Positions 10,591 to 21,534 of a stretch of DNA of 64,000 bases are shown here, piece by piece; within the stretch, counting starts at the first letter, position 1; every line of letters begins with the position of its first letter. The translations under genes were made by a program, and so were the position numbers. Source of the DNA: Nematopogon swammerdamellus (lineage: Eukaryota; Arthropoda; Insecta; Lepidoptera; Adelidae). Below the pieces are notes generated by a model. It ran no database searches, was not told the origin of the DNA, and was given only the letters and a program-made list of their open reading frames with translations. The stretch covers positions 9,321,347-9,385,346 of the forward strand of contig OX336355.1 of the NCBI GenBank assembly GCA_946902875.1, written 5' to 3'.

Positions 10591-11284
10591 AGATTATTCG
10601 TGAATAAATTTGCCAAAAGTATCCCCCACTTTTATTAGATAGTTTATTCGTTCAAACTCTTAAAAGTTAAGTGGATTCTGAGAACCGATGTCGTGTATGG
10701 CGCTGACACTTTCACGAATTTTCTCGACTCGAGCATTTCCAATGGAAGTAATTCCTTCGTTTCCTGAGAACTGAGGAAACTTCGCGGGCGCTCGAAGAAA
10801 AGTTTCTGAAGTGAGAAAGTCCTTGCGACTTGGAACACCGTTCTAGAACCAATTTCTTAACAGTTTTTGTGTTTATTTATTGTTTTGTCTTCTAACTTTT
10901 ACATCAAATTTAAAATTTATCATTCGTTGGATGGATGAAATTTGAAATATACCATATATATTTGTCGCTACCCGTTCTAATAAATATGCCACTATGTTAC
11001 CACTATATACACATAAAAATATACATTGTATATAATACGCTTTTTCCTGCCTGCAACAACTGCAACCTGCAACCTGACTGCAACACCTGAAGTATCTCCT
11101 TTCCAACATAAAAGAAATCATCGAAATCGGTTGGCGTGGTATATCATATCCATCGGGTGGTGGTGGTATTATTTTTTGACCATTTGTCATGCACGAGCTT
11201 TTGCAAATTTAAGAATTTGATTATTTTCTTATGGATCCTATCATCAGAACTTCATCAAATTTATATGGGACCACTCCTAAGGTA

Positions 11285-11465
11285 GATAGATAGGAATACT
11301 TTATGCTCCAAAACATTTTACAGTAACAAGCGATAAGTTATTTACATGAGGGGCAAAGGCGGACTTATTATCCCTTGCAGAGATTTCTCCCAGTCAACCT
11401 TTGGATGTTTGAGAGTCGTATGTTGTGAGATATAAGTAGGTAGTAGCAAAATACTTGAATGTGGG
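11285..11465 (-). repeat. LINE-E 3' tail
   Basis: Same block as 6487-6700, starting at (GATA)n and including GGCAAAGGCGGACTTA and CAGTCAACCTTTGGATG. Confidence 0.6.
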
Positions 11466-11680
11466 AAGGAACCCCTTACTAATAAAAAAGATCATTGAAA
11501 TCGATCCACGGCGTAAATTGTGAACCGGTGCGAATTGAGAACCTCCTCCTTTTTTTGAAGTCGGTTAAATATGCAACGCCTGACATTCATTCGCTTATAA
11601 ATAACCCAAGAACGACTCCGCCGATTTAGATGCGGTTTTCACCAATGCCATCTGACATATCTCTGGGTGCTTGTAGCTAC

Positions 11681-11850
11681 AGGTCGGTACACTATACTAG
11701 GCACTCGTCAAATACCGTGACTAAACGCGCCGTCTTGAAATGTAAATTCTGCTCTCAGTTTGATTTCAGTGAGTGAGCGAGAGCGACAACTCCGAACGCT
11801 CCGCTAACGCCACCGCTGGGTGCCTAGTTAAGTATGTCGGTCTAGCGAAT
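11681..11850. mobile_element. Small foldback (MITE-like)
   Basis: About 170 bp with imperfect terminal inverted repeats: ACTATACTAGGCAC at the left, and the complement of ATACTTAACTAGGCAC at the right. The GC-rich middle contains GAGTGAGCGAGAGCGAC. Target-site duplication not resolved. Confidence 0.45.
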
Positions 11851-11928
11851 AAAAAGAATAAACAACTGATAGCGCGGGACGCTCGTGCTAATTAAATTCA
11901 TTTTATTTGATAAGATATTCTAATCCTT

Positions 11929-12153
11929 TCCTTACCTATAATAAAATCCAACGTCTGCTTTCTGTCTGAGTGTCTGAGTGTCTGTCTGTCCGCTTATAAC
12001 TCAAGAACCACTGAACCGATTTTAATAAAAAAAAATCTACGGATAGCTTGATTCTTCCCATCAACTATAGGCTACTTACTATCACGCTAAATGGCTTATG
12101 AGGTTAGCAGTGAAGTGAAATATGAGAGCGAGCGGAGCCGCGGGCACAGCTAG
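11929..12153 (+). mobile_element. Helitron-like nonautonomous element, copy 1
   Basis: Ends GAGCCGCGGGCACAGCTAG followed by T: a GC hairpin just before CTAG, the 3' signature of Helitrons. The 5' part carries ATAATAAAATCCAACG and a CTGTCTGTC simple repeat. Two related copies in the opposite orientation lie at 14818 and 15083. Confidence 0.65.
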
Positions 12154-12182
12154 TAGTATATATCGAGGGCTTACTTCAAGAA

Positions 12183-12786
12183 TGCACTATGTCAAAAAAA
12201 TTCGATTTTGACTTAATTATACAGTTTTGTTCATAATTTTTTGCGCTACATTCTTCAAAAACACACTAAGTCGTACACTGACGAGATCCAAAGATAGCTA
12301 TAGCATTAAGTCATAATATCACTACTTTGTACAAGCAAAAAGCACTAAATGACATGATTCGAATAGAATGGCACTAAGTTCTGATTATTGTTGAAATTAT
12401 AGTCAACGTAAATACACTAAGTACAATTTAGTGCCTTACTGTAAATGTTTTTTATGTGAATCGCAAAAAGTTATTCTTCTGGAATGCATTAAGTCTACTT
12501 AGTGCTATTTCAAAAATACAATTTCGATAATTCGTGGTAGAATACTTTTCTACAATAAAGCATTAAGTGACTTAATGCATTTCATGTTGCGGTTTTGGCT
12601 TACTGGGACTTAACGAAATCATTTTCAAAAAGACATTAAGTCACTTAGTGCATTTACGAAGATGCGATTTTTAGAAACGTCGTCAAAAACGTACTGCGAA
12701 AAGCACTAAGTCGGACTTAATGTATTCTTGGCGATATTACTTGAAGTGGTTGTTGTTAACAACTACACTGGCCGATGCATTAAATC
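12183..12786. repeat. Dispersed GCAYTAAGTC / GACTTARTGC motif array
   Basis: Motif instances lie near 12183, 12263, 12303, 12342, 12371, 12414, 12485, 12559, 12571, 12634, 12643, 12703, 12715 and 12775. They are often paired tail to tail as GCATTAAGTGACTTAATGC. Spacing is irregular (30-80 bp), so this is not a tandem satellite. Another instance is near 14334. Confidence 0.75.
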
Positions 12787-12790
12787 AGTA

Positions 12791-12835
12791 CAAGTACACA
12801 ATTCTAATTTATGTCAAATTAGAATTGTGTACTTG
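12791..12835. repeat. Perfect 20-bp stem hairpin inside TIR-G
   Basis: The arms CAAGTACACAATTCTAATTT (12791-12810) and its exact complement (12816-12835) are separated by ATGTC. Confidence 0.85.
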
Positions 12836-13063
12836 CAATACTGAATTGTGGATGACAACTCAAGCATTCGCTGAGTGAATTTGTTAGTGAGCTATTGTAA
12901 TTTGAGGTTATCTAGTTAAAAAAGTTTTTTTTAGCAAAATGAAGGAAGCGTTTTCACTCTGGTAATCGTGATTGATAGAAGAAGATCAACACAACTAGTT
13001 TAGTAGCAACCATCATTGTAATTCACTGAAAAATTCTAATACTGCCCGTAAAACTGTCTTTTT

Positions 13064-14254
13064 AATGAACGATGCAATTAGAGAAGCTACGGAGGCTTAC
13101 CTCCAAGGATATTACAGATTGTATGCGCTAAATCCACGGCCACCACTGAAGCCATACTCTGTCTCAACGCTGGACCTATGTGTCAAACAGGAGGCAGCGG
13201 CGTCCGCTTCAGACTCAAGGCACTAGGATTATGAAAAGGGGACGAACCGGTAAAGCACACAAGTGTCCTGCACACGGTGTGCAGTGAACTACCCTTATTA
13301 AGGACCAACCCCCGGCCCATCTAGTGAGACGGAACTAAGAATCTTCACAGACGGGTCACGGACAAGCAGTTGGACCGGTGCGGGCATTTTCTCGGGGGAG
13401 CTGAACATTAATAGATCAGTACGACTTGGTGCATACTCAATAGTTTTCCAAATGGAAGTAATCGGGGTGCTACAAGCGGCAACCGCTGAGACTGAGATGG
13501 GCGTATGTCAAGCATACTGCACTACAACAAAACATGCTCCGCGAGTACAGAGAGTACAGAGATACTCTCTTATGTCACTGAAGAGCAAGAGGTGTACCTC
13601 AGGCCTGGTACTTCAATGTCATGAGGCCCTGGAGAAGGTTTCAGGTAATAATAACAAGGTGATCCTCCAGTGGATAAAAGGCCACAACGATGACGACAGA
13701 AATGACAGTTCTGATGACGTCGCCCGAAGAGGCTCCAGAACTATACCCAAAGGAGCGGAACCCGTGATCACGGATCGACATCACGGAAACACAGGGACAG
13801 ATGGAAGGGCCTCGTAGAGTGCAGACAGCCGAGAGCTGCTCTTCCTAAACCAGACCGAAGGCTGGCTCTGAAGCTTATCAATCTGGCCCGGGCTAAGCTG
13901 AGAATAGCCGTTGGTCTTATGAGCGGCCACTGCTCACTAAATAAACATCACACCGTGGGTAATACGGATAGTCCACTGTGCAGGGGATGTTTGGCGACGA
14001 ATGAAATGACGGAGCATGTTTTGTTGCAGTGCAGTGTGTTTGATAACCAACGAAGGGACGTACTCCGTTCTCCATCTTCCGTTGCAGCGGTCTGCAGACG
14101 CCCCAGTCGAATTGTGGCTTTCTTCCATGAAAGGCATTCCATGACATAGCCTGGCTGGGGTAGCTGGAGATCGCGGGGTTTTTCACAAGGTCCCCCAACC
14201 AAGCGGGACTAGTTTGCAGGCCTAGAGCCAACTCCAAACCAAAGCACCAACAAC
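13064..14254 (+). mobile_element. Nested 5'-truncated non-LTR retrotransposon with RNase H
   Basis: A 1,191-bp insertion in TIR-G bracketed by an exact 12-bp duplication, AACTGTCTTTTT (13052-13063 and 14255-14266). The 3' end is a CAA-rich tail. The coding content (see next entry) is the RNase H and terminal zinc-finger part of an I/R1/LOA-like LINE. Confidence 0.85.
13080..14155 (+). pseudogene. Broken LINE ORF2 3' part: RNase H and C-terminal CCHC-like motif
   Basis: The frame containing 13325-13500 reads LRIFTDGSRTSSWTGAGIF and then FQMEV, giving the first Asp and the Glu of an RNase H active site. Further on come ILQWIKGHNDD and SDDVARRGS. After a frameshift and stop, the frame at 13850-14145 reads LARAKLRIAVGLMSGHCSLN and CRGCLATNEMTEHVLLQC, a C-x2-C-x8-H-x4-C pattern found near the end of many I- and R1-type LINE proteins. 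The upstream stretch (13080-13215) is coding-like but broken. Frameshifts and stops make it nonfunctional. Confidence 0.8.
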
Positions 14255-14817
14255 AACTGTCTTTTTCATTAAATGACTATAAGACTTAACACAGTATTTT
14301 TATTTTACTGCAAAATTAATCATCAAACAAAATACACTAAGTCAGTACCTACTCCTACACTTTTGAATAAAACTTGGTATTGTGTTAACATATATTTTTT
14401 TTCTTTAATAACATTTTTAACCTCGATAGATAATAAATCTCGGTACATAATACTGATATTGTAAATATAAGTAGATTTTTTTATTTTTATTTTGTAAACT
14501 TTAAATCTTGATTATCTCAAAACTACTTTTTCTGACTTAATGCATTCTTGAAGTAAGCCCTCGATATTTTTCTCTTTCTTTCTTCTTTTCAATTGGTTGT
14601 AGTAATGTGGTTCCTTGGTTATCGTTTGTTATTGATATTATTATATTTTGTATTTTAGTTATACATGTACATTTTGAGTAATCAAAGTTAGCAAAATAGA
14701 AATAAACTGATCGTGTATATTGAAGTTGAAGTTTAAAAAGCGCGATGGCAAATGCCAAATTAAATTTGTATGGTATATTCTGATTAGGAAACTTTTTATT
14801 TTTATTTTTATAGTTAA

Positions 14818-15046
14818 CAAGCTGTGCCCGCGGCTCCGCCCGCTCTCATATTTGACTTCTCTGCTAACCTCATAAGCTATTTAGCGTGATAGTAAGTAGC
14901 CTATAGTTGATGGGAAGAATCAAGCTATCCGTAGAATTTTGTTTTATTAAAATCGGTTCAGTGGTTCTCGAGTTATAAGCGGACAGACAGACACTCAGAC
15001 ACTCAGACAGAAAGCAGACGTTGGATTTTATTATAGGTAAGGATAA
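14818..15046 (-). mobile_element. Helitron-like element, copy 2
   Basis: Reverse complement of copy 1: AGCTGTGCCCGCGGCTCCGC at its left is the antisense of the terminal hairpin, and GGATTTTATTATAGG is its 5' side. The CTAG is changed to CAAG (antisense). Confidence 0.65.
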
Positions 15047-15082
15047 GGAATAAGGAATAAGGAATAAGGAATAAGGAAAGGA
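15041..15082. repeat. (GGAATAA)n microsatellite
   Basis: About five copies of a 7-bp unit between two Helitron-like copies in the same orientation. Confidence 0.8.
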
Positions 15083-15305
15083 CTAGCTGTGCCCGCGGCT
15101 CCGCCCGCTCTCATATTTCACTTCACTGCTAACCTCATAAGCTATTTAGCGTGATAGTAAGTAGCCTATAGTTGATGGGAGGAATCAAGCTATCCGTAGA
15201 ATTTTGTTTTATTAAAATCGGTTCAGTGGTTCTCGAGTTATAAGCGGACAGACAGACACTCACTCAGACAGAAAGCAGACGTTGGATTTTATTATAGGTA
15301 ATAAG
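15083..15305 (-). mobile_element. Helitron-like element, copy 3
   Basis: Starts CTAGCTGTGCCCGCGG (antisense 3' end) and is nearly identical to copy 2 over its full length, forming a tandem pair. Confidence 0.7.
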
Positions 15306-15729
15306 GATATGAAAGAGCTGTGAAATATGTGTATTAGGGTAGGCCTATAATCAGAAACAATGTTATAACATTGTAAAATCATACATCCTTTTCAGTCATT
15401 CTACCTAAGCTAATGTAGGTACCATTATTATGGTTTTGTAATATCAAACAATGAATGTCTGAATTAAGGTGGTTTGTTTACTTATTTTATTCACTACACA
15501 AAATCACCGCAGTCTGTAACATCACGCTTAACGCGAGTGAAGCCGCAGAGACAGCTGTTCGCAAAGCATAACTGCTAAGTTGGACTTCACAAGAACCTGT
15601 AACCTCAAGTAAACTAAACTCAAAAGTGTTGACATAGCTAGCTCTAAACTTCGGTTTAACGCAAATTTGATCAAAACTTCTCTATCGTGAGCACATCAAA
15701 GTTATAATTCTATATTTACTCGAATTACT

Positions 15730-16101
15730 TGTCAGCCTCGATAGCTCAGCGGTGCAGACAGTCGACTGTTGCTATTGATTGTTAAGCAACGCCGGGCGCG
15801 GTCAGTACTTGGATGGGTGACCGCTCGACCGTTGGAGGCTGACCGTGGTTCGGATTCCACGTAAAACGGTAGGTCCCTTCCCTTCCTACCTTACTTGGTG
15901 GTAGGGTTCAACCCGGTAGGATACCACCGCACTGAATGAAACGTCGGTCGAAACGGCTATATAAATAGTTTGTGTTTTCCGTCCAGTTCAGTGTAGCCGG
16001 CACGATCGAAGCGAAGCACTGACAATGACACCTAGTTCACCCGGTGTAATGGGCTGACATCACGGATGTTGTATGTGATGAAGCCAAAAGTGTGAAAAAA
16101 A
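15730..16101 (+). repeat. SINE-S, full copy with composite tRNA/5S head
   Basis: Bracketed by AATTACT (15723-15729 and 16102-16108). The head has an A-box-like TAGCTCAGCGG, then a 5S rRNA-like TACTTGGATGGGTGACCGC preceded by TTAAGCAACGCCGGGCGCGG, then a B-box-like GGTTCGGATTCC. The central domain (GGTCCCTTCCCTTCC...ACTTGGTGGTAGGG...GGTACCACCGCACTG resemblance) and a conserved tail ending in poly-A follow. Confidence 0.85.
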
Positions 16102-16255
16102 AATTACTGACACTGCCTCTTAAGTAATAGGGCGGGATAGACGGATAGGGCGATAGAGAATCGGTGAGAGAACGAAAGGGACAGATGTACTCGATGATTT
16201 ACTGGCGTAGTCGGTTTTACAGGTAGTCTGTTTTCACGGACCCTGCTCTCAGGTA

Positions 16256-16592
16256 CTAGCATCCCTTATTCCCTTCCACCCGTCCTATCTCCTCAGCACT
16301 CGTCGCAGAGAGACTTAGCACCCTTTGGTTGTTGACGATATGGGCTTTTAAGAACCCATCGGTTCTAAAAAATTTTTCATTCGCACCGCTAGAGTGTGGA
16401 ACTGTCTTCCGGCGAGTGTGTTTCCCGAATCCTTTAACCTGGCTGTCTTCAATCAAGCGTCGTATTAACACGCTAGGACAGCCTATAGCAACAGTCCGCA
16501 AATCTGTTGGCATGGCGTCACTCTGAGCGTGGTTTCGCGAGGAGAGGTTTTTTTGATTCAGTCGACTGCACAGCCACCCATGTCGGTTTACA
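16256..16592 (+). pseudogene. LINE-M reverse-transcriptase C-terminal fragment
   Basis: Homologous to 31140, 33478 and 59890. Frames include RTARVWNCLPASVFPESFNL and RRINTL, the end of a jockey/CR1-type non-LTR reverse transcriptase, followed by a short 3' UTR ending GGTTTACATAAAA. Indels break the frame. No RT core is present. Confidence 0.75.
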
Positions 16593-16665
16593 TAAAACAA
16601 TTTCACCTAGTTCACCAATGTGCTACGAGTATGGGCTGACTTGCCAACCATATCAGGTTAATAAT
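16593..16665 (+). repeat. SINE-S tail scrap
   Basis: TTTCACCTAGTTCACC...GGGCTGAC resembles the SINE-S tail, diverged. Confidence 0.35.
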
Positions 16666-16809
16666 TATTAATATTAAATTCATTCTAACCAGGCTTTGAA
16701 CCCGCCGCCACTCCTAAAGGTGGCGAGGACTTCACCGCTTGTCAGCCGGCCAAAAGTTGGTTAAGTGCAGAAGCTTGTGTTGGCTGTCCAGGGAACTGAA
16801 CCTTTCGCC

Positions 16810-16985
16810 AGCTCCCTGGGGGAATGCATACAGTTCTAATGGAGTTACGTGAGATATATGTTAAGCTGGAGAGCAGGAAAGCTGCCTGGGGAATAGATAG
16901 TCCGATATTTCAAAGGCTTAAATTGTTAAGACAGAAGCGGAATGTTGCTAGTTTGATGGGCATTGTTCCAAGTGCAAGTGTACAG
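16810..16985 (+). pseudogene. Possible LINE C-terminal fragment
   Basis: The frame reads MELREIYVKLESRKAAWGID and QKRNVASLMGIVPS. The last block resembles the QRGNAASVLGTVP tail seen at 46929-47042, a LINE C-terminus. The assignment rests on that short similarity. Confidence 0.35.
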
Positions 16986-16994
16986 TATCCTTTC

Positions 16995-17130
16995 TATGTA
17001 TCTCTTCACTTCTTCTCTTCTCTATCTTCTCTATCTCTTCTTCTCTTTTCTTCTTCTCTTCTATTCTTTTCTTCTCCATCTCTTCCTTTCTATCTCTACA
17101 CCTCTATCTCTCCTCTACTTTTTCAATTCT
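16995..17130. repeat. Pyrimidine-rich CTTCTCT tract
   Basis: About 135 bp almost entirely C and T on this strand, with a degenerate TCTTCTCT repeat. Confidence 0.85.
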
Positions 17131-17369
17131 CTATCTACATAATATAAAATCCAACGTCGGCCGTCTGTGTGTATGTATGTATGTTTACTTATAAGTCAAC
17201 CAATTTACTAACTGTTATTACCAATATAATACGACACATCTCCGCGGTCATATGATCTGAGCAGTGAGGCCGAAAGCGAACACATCCAGAGAAAATCCTT
17301 TTTTTCCGATTGTAATCAGATTTGTTATGAAACCGACTTTACCGCGAGCGGAGCCGCGGACACAGCTAG
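17130..17369 (+). mobile_element. Helitron-like element, 240 bp
   Basis: Starts TCTATCTACATAATATAAAA and ends GCGGAGCCGCGGACACAGCTAG followed by T, i.e. TC at the 5' end, hairpin and CTAG at the 3' end. It shares AAAATCCAACGTC near its 5' end with the copies at 11929-15305. Confidence 0.7.
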
Positions 17370-18519
17370 TCTTTACTAAGTTAGTTGTAATCTATCTTTC
17401 GCCAGAAGCTCATTTCGCGGCATTTTCGGGTGTGGACGAACATTTCTGAAAATAGAAGCGAGCTTAATGCCTTAGGCATTCTATTCTAGCTAACCATTGG
17501 GTGTGGAAGAAATGCATACAAGAATGTTATATTGTTGCAATGTATTTAAACTGTAAATAAATATGTAATGAATGACCGACCAAGCGAACACAACATAAAT
17601 ACTTTAAGACGCTTTTGTGTACATAAGTTTTTGATGAAAATCATTTCATCAAGATTTGGTGGACGGTTAACGTGCGCCTTTATTAAATAAAAATAAAATC
17701 ACCAACTTATGGATAGAAATGGGTATAATTTGATCTGCATGTAGGTAAATCCGAAACACTGAAAGTTCATTGATATCCAAAGAAAAACGGGACTGGCCTA
17801 GGTCATTGTACTCCATAGATCTAGACCTAGACAGAAATGTTGCCAAATCTCCTCAGATCTGACTGTCCATCGAGTCGTTATTACAAGTTCCAATTTTTTA
17901 TGAAAAAAATATACGGAATTTCCATTCGAGTGATAACGATTTTTTTCTTCTAATAATGAGTCCTTTCTATTCCTGTAATTTCTCAAGCCTATCCTGAAAC
18001 ACCCTGTACATACAACTTTTTCCAGCGTCTTCGCGCGCATGTAATTCGAAAAGGACAAAGTAAGTCACATTTGCATGGATTGACTACCTACTCTTACAAT
18101 TATAGCTACTGCTCATTGCTCCAAGTAGATCATAGTATAGATAATATTAAAACACCTATTTAACAGACTTACATCGTATTTTATAATTTCAATAATCAGT
18201 GTTATATATCTGGTCATCTGGTGTAAAACAATAAATCGAATGACGAGGGAAAGAACAGGTGAGCAAGACGTGTGTAAAAATATAAGAGAGTTTTTGTTCA
18301 ATGATTTTTTATTGAAATAAGTTCTCGAGGTAATTTCAGAGCAAATAGAAGCGACAGTGAATGTGAAGTCTTCGTAATATTTCACGAGCAGATCGCTTCG
18401 CCACTTTTTAACGTTATCGCGAGGGTCATTAGGCCATTCGCGAGGGAACTTTCACAAATCATTCTTTCCGAAGTGTCGACGACTTTTTTTCATAGCCGTG
18501 TTTACTAAATATACATTTG

Positions 18520-18992
18520 TAGGGTTCCGTATCCACACGGAAGCCTATTACTACCTACGCCGCCGTCTGTCTGTCTGTCTGTCCGTCCGTCCGTACTAGG
18601 GCCGGATCGTTTGAACCGTAATAGGTAGTCGGTTTAAATTTTCACAGAATATGTGTTATGAGAAGAGTGGAAGACCGCGTGTGGTGGCGTGTCTTGGGAG
18701 AGGTCTATGTCCAGCAGTGGACCGATACAGGCTGATGATGATGATGATGATGTGTTATTATGGCGGATGTGCCAAAAAATTATAAAAAAGTAAAAAGTAA
18801 AAAAGTAAGGGGGTCCCCATACAAACAAACGTGTCGATTAGTACATATTCACGCTACTGGATGGCGCCACAGATATTTATATTTTGCATTATAAAAATAC
18901 AAAATATAGACGAACATAGTTTTTTTTACAGGTATGGTATAACGCATCTACGGAACCCTCCGTGCGCGAGTAAATCTCGCACTTGACCGATT
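18520..18992 (-). repeat. Rep-D, antisense, with nested LINE tail
   Basis: Runs from TAGGGTTCCGTATCC to TCGCACTTGACCG. It is interrupted at 18660-18749 by a LINE 3' end. The interior includes the GTCT/GTCC simple repeat near 18566. Confidence 0.7.
18660..18749 (+). mobile_element. 90-bp LINE 3' end inserted in Rep-D
   Basis: Bracketed by ATGTGTTAT (18651-18659 and 18750-18758). The sequence GAAGACCGCGTGTGG...GTCTATGTCCAGCAGTGGAC corresponds to the last codons of a LINE-L-like protein, and it ends in (GAT)n. It is an extremely short 5'-truncated insertion. Confidence 0.8.
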
Positions 18993-19680
18993 TTTCTGTA
19001 TGCCGTTTTAAGCGCTGCCACTTGCACTGAAAGCGTTGCCTTTTCATTTAAGGAACCATTCATTTTATATTTTATGTATTTCTTTTGATTTCTAAATTAC
19101 ATTTTAGGTCAGTCAGTTTCCGATGCAGGACATGGTTTTGGCGACCCTTTCCTATGGCATAAACCTCGATTATCCCGAAAAATACCAGCACTAGGAAATA
19201 ATGCAACTGACATTTTTTGGAGGTTATTAAATGAGGAATCTTGTGGTGGTAAGAGCATCCAGTCAAACTGGGGCAACCTGTATAGCGTGATAAATAATGC
19301 TCTACCTACGTTGTAAATAGAGTTGATTCAAATTTAGTGTCAAATTTTACGTAAACATAAGTTTTCATTTAAGCCTTTCAGAATGTCGGCCTGATTCGGT
19401 CGATGCATTTCCGAATATTCACATATCAATCGTGCAAAGTCTACCACTTCCGAGGACTCGTGCTCTTCAGACTACACACTTCTCCAATTTATTTTTTATT
19501 TTTTGAAGTGAAAACTTTAGCGGCGCTGGGCACTTTTTGTATGGGGGAAAAATGTATAACTCGCGACACCGTCGCGATGTCGCGTCAGCGTCATTTTTAA
19601 AATGAAACCTTAAGCCATTGCATTAAGGGTTAAGTTAGAGTGGCACGGGATCTGCCGGCACGCCCGGAGTGCAACTGTTA

Positions 19681-19935
19681 AGTAGGGTTCGGTAACACGT
19701 TTATGTCTGTCCATTCTACTAAGTTCTGCAAAATGAATGAAGGATTCTGTGACAAATGCATGTCTGTCCGTTCTACTAAATTTTACAATTTTCAACCAAG
19801 GTCCTCCGACGGTTATTTTATAATAAAAGTAGGGTTCCGTAACACGTTTATGTCTGTCCATTCTACTAAGTTCTGCAAAATGAATGTAGGGTTCCGTAAC
19901 AAATGCTAGTCTCTCCGTTATACTAAATTTAACAT
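19681..19935 (+). repeat. Four diverged ~59-bp tandem units
   Basis: Units begin near 19682, 19741, 19829 and 19887 with (T)AGGGTTC(C)GTAACA-like blocks followed by TGTCTGTCCRTTCTACTAA. Units 1 and 3 are most alike, as are 2 and 4, suggesting duplication of a dimer with about 30 extra bases between. Confidence 0.7.
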
Positions 19936-20098
19936 TTTTTTTTTTTCATAATTTTTTTTTTTAATATTTTTTTTAATAAACTTTTTTTTTATTTATTTTT
20001 TTCATTAATTTTTTTTTTATATATTTTGTTTTTTTTTTTTCATAATTTTTTTTTTTTTTTAAACCTAAAAATAAACTTAAAATTTAAACTTTTTTTTT
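19930..20098. repeat. T-rich low-complexity tract
   Basis: Long runs of T interrupted by CATAA and TTAATA. No gene content. Confidence 0.85.
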
Positions 20099-20149
20099 TA
20101 AGCAATGTTACGGTGTTGTTTTCACTTCTGCCGGCACTCCCGGAGTGCA

Positions 20150-20322
20150 CCTGAGGCTTTTTTTTTATTGACAGCGCGACATATGGCGCCGAGCCACCCA
20201 TAAGGTGTCTAACGACGCCCATGGACATTCGGTCGTATGCGGAGGTTACGAATGCCATGCCGGCCTGACAGGTGCCCGTTCACGCACCTCTTGAAGGACC
20301 CGAGACTGTACTTGGGGGGAAA
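20150..20322 (+). repeat. Rep-J, longest sense copy
   Basis: TTATTGACAGCGCGACATATGGCGCCGAGCC-type start (given here only in outline), CATTCGGTCGTATGCGG, then ATGCCATGCCGGCCTGACAG and GACCCGAGACTGTACTTGG at the far end. No ORF; class unknown. Confidence 0.65.
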
Positions 20323-20719
20323 TATATCTAATATATTGTTAATACAACTACAAATTCTTTCAACTGAAGTGAAGGGTGATCCGGCCTAACGAATGAGCAA
20401 GCGGATGTTCCGGCCGGCCTCACAGGCAGGTCGGCTCAATATAAATTATTCAGCGTATTCGTGTCGACTAGAAGCTTTGACCCAATTGTCGTGAACAACG
20501 GCGGCCGTGTAAAAGCAGCGGCGACATCGCATCGCGACAGTGAACCAACCATAAGTAATAACATTTAAGAAAATAAAACCCCGAAGACATCGAAATCAAT
20601 CGAAATTCAAGACCAATCGAAACACGGACGGCTAAGGTGAATACCGCACCATGCGATACTGCACTGCAGAAAAGCGATGCGGTACGGCTCGGCAAATCAA
20701 ATTATTCTTTGTATAAAAT

Positions 20720-20808
20720 TGTATAAAATTGGATAGAACAAATTGAAACAAATTCGAGTACAGTCATGCTGTCCAATGAATGCTTAAACAATACAATCAA
20801 TAAAACCG
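20720..20808 (+). repeat. Rep-C 3' end
   Basis: GATAGAACAAATTG, TTCGAGTACAGT and a terminal CAATCAATAAA match copies at 26040, 30095, 41354 and 61140. The terminal AATAAA suggests a LINE 3' UTR with a polyadenylation signal. Confidence 0.6.
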
Positions 20809-20931
20809 CACTACGCGACAGCAGCGGTGGTGCGGCGCTGAGCGGTGCGGCAACCTATTCGAGTGGATAATTTTTAATCTGCCACGCAGTGCGGTCTCAC
20901 CTTAAACACATAAATTAATTAGATACAAAAA

Positions 20932-21242
20932 ATGGGCCAAGTGCGAGTCGAACTCGCGCATCGAGGGTTCCTTATCGCCATGTCATGGTCAGCGCTACTC
21001 ACGCCATCTATGTATTAGTTAAAATGCTTCATGCTCTTTTCGGTAAATGGCGCGCATACATTTTTAGTTTCTTCTATGGCGACCCCGTGATTTTTTTACT
21101 TTTTCTCATTTTTATTATTTCTTGTTATATCGGCCATAATAACTAATATTCTGTGAAAATTTCAACAGACGGACAGACAGACAGACAGACGGCGTAGGCT
21201 TAGTAATAGGGTCCCGTGCGACGGATACGGAACCCTAAAAAG
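20932..21242 (+). repeat. Rep-D, sense
   Basis: Starts GGCCAAGTGCGAGTCGAAC and ends GATACGGAACCCTAAAAA, with ACAGACGGACAGACAGACAG near the right end. Similar in length to the copy at 59118. Confidence 0.75.
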
Positions 21243-21534
21243 AATTCGCCTGAATACCAACCATTACACACTTTAACATCACTACACCATTGCGTGATTC
21301 AGTTAAGATCTATTGAAAATTTGTGCGACGACGGCACCAACGATGCTCTCACTCTATCGTGACGGAGTAAAATGACATTCAAAAGCGCAATAACAGCATG
21401 CTGGCACCTTCCATGTGAACGTTAGTTACATCAACGAAAGCTTTCAAAGCACAGTGCGCAGTGTCGTCGCTGCGAAGACGTTATCTTCTATCTACCCCTA
21501 CACGTTGGCCATACATACGTACATACCAATGGTG

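Larger units (their letters stand above)
12163..14564. mobile_element. TIR-G DNA element with subterminal motif array (hosts nested LINE)
   Basis: Bounded by about 31-bp inverted repeats starting TCGAGGGCTTACTTCAAGAA, flanked by TA on both sides (12161-12162 and 14565-14566). The inner end of the TIR reads GCATTAAGTC, and at least 14 further variants of that motif lie in both orientations, mostly between 12260 and 12790. Removing the nested LINE (13064-14254) leaves about 1.2 kb with no transposase frame. A TA target and TIRs suggest a Tc1/mariner-like or other TA-specific superfamily; the superfamily is uncertain. Confidence 0.75.

Noticed and set aside
15730..15860. Possible tRNA or 5S rRNA gene
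   Set aside because: The boxes belong to the SINE-S head: the cloverleaf is incomplete, the 5S part is only about 40 bp, and the sequence continues into the SINE body with a target duplication.
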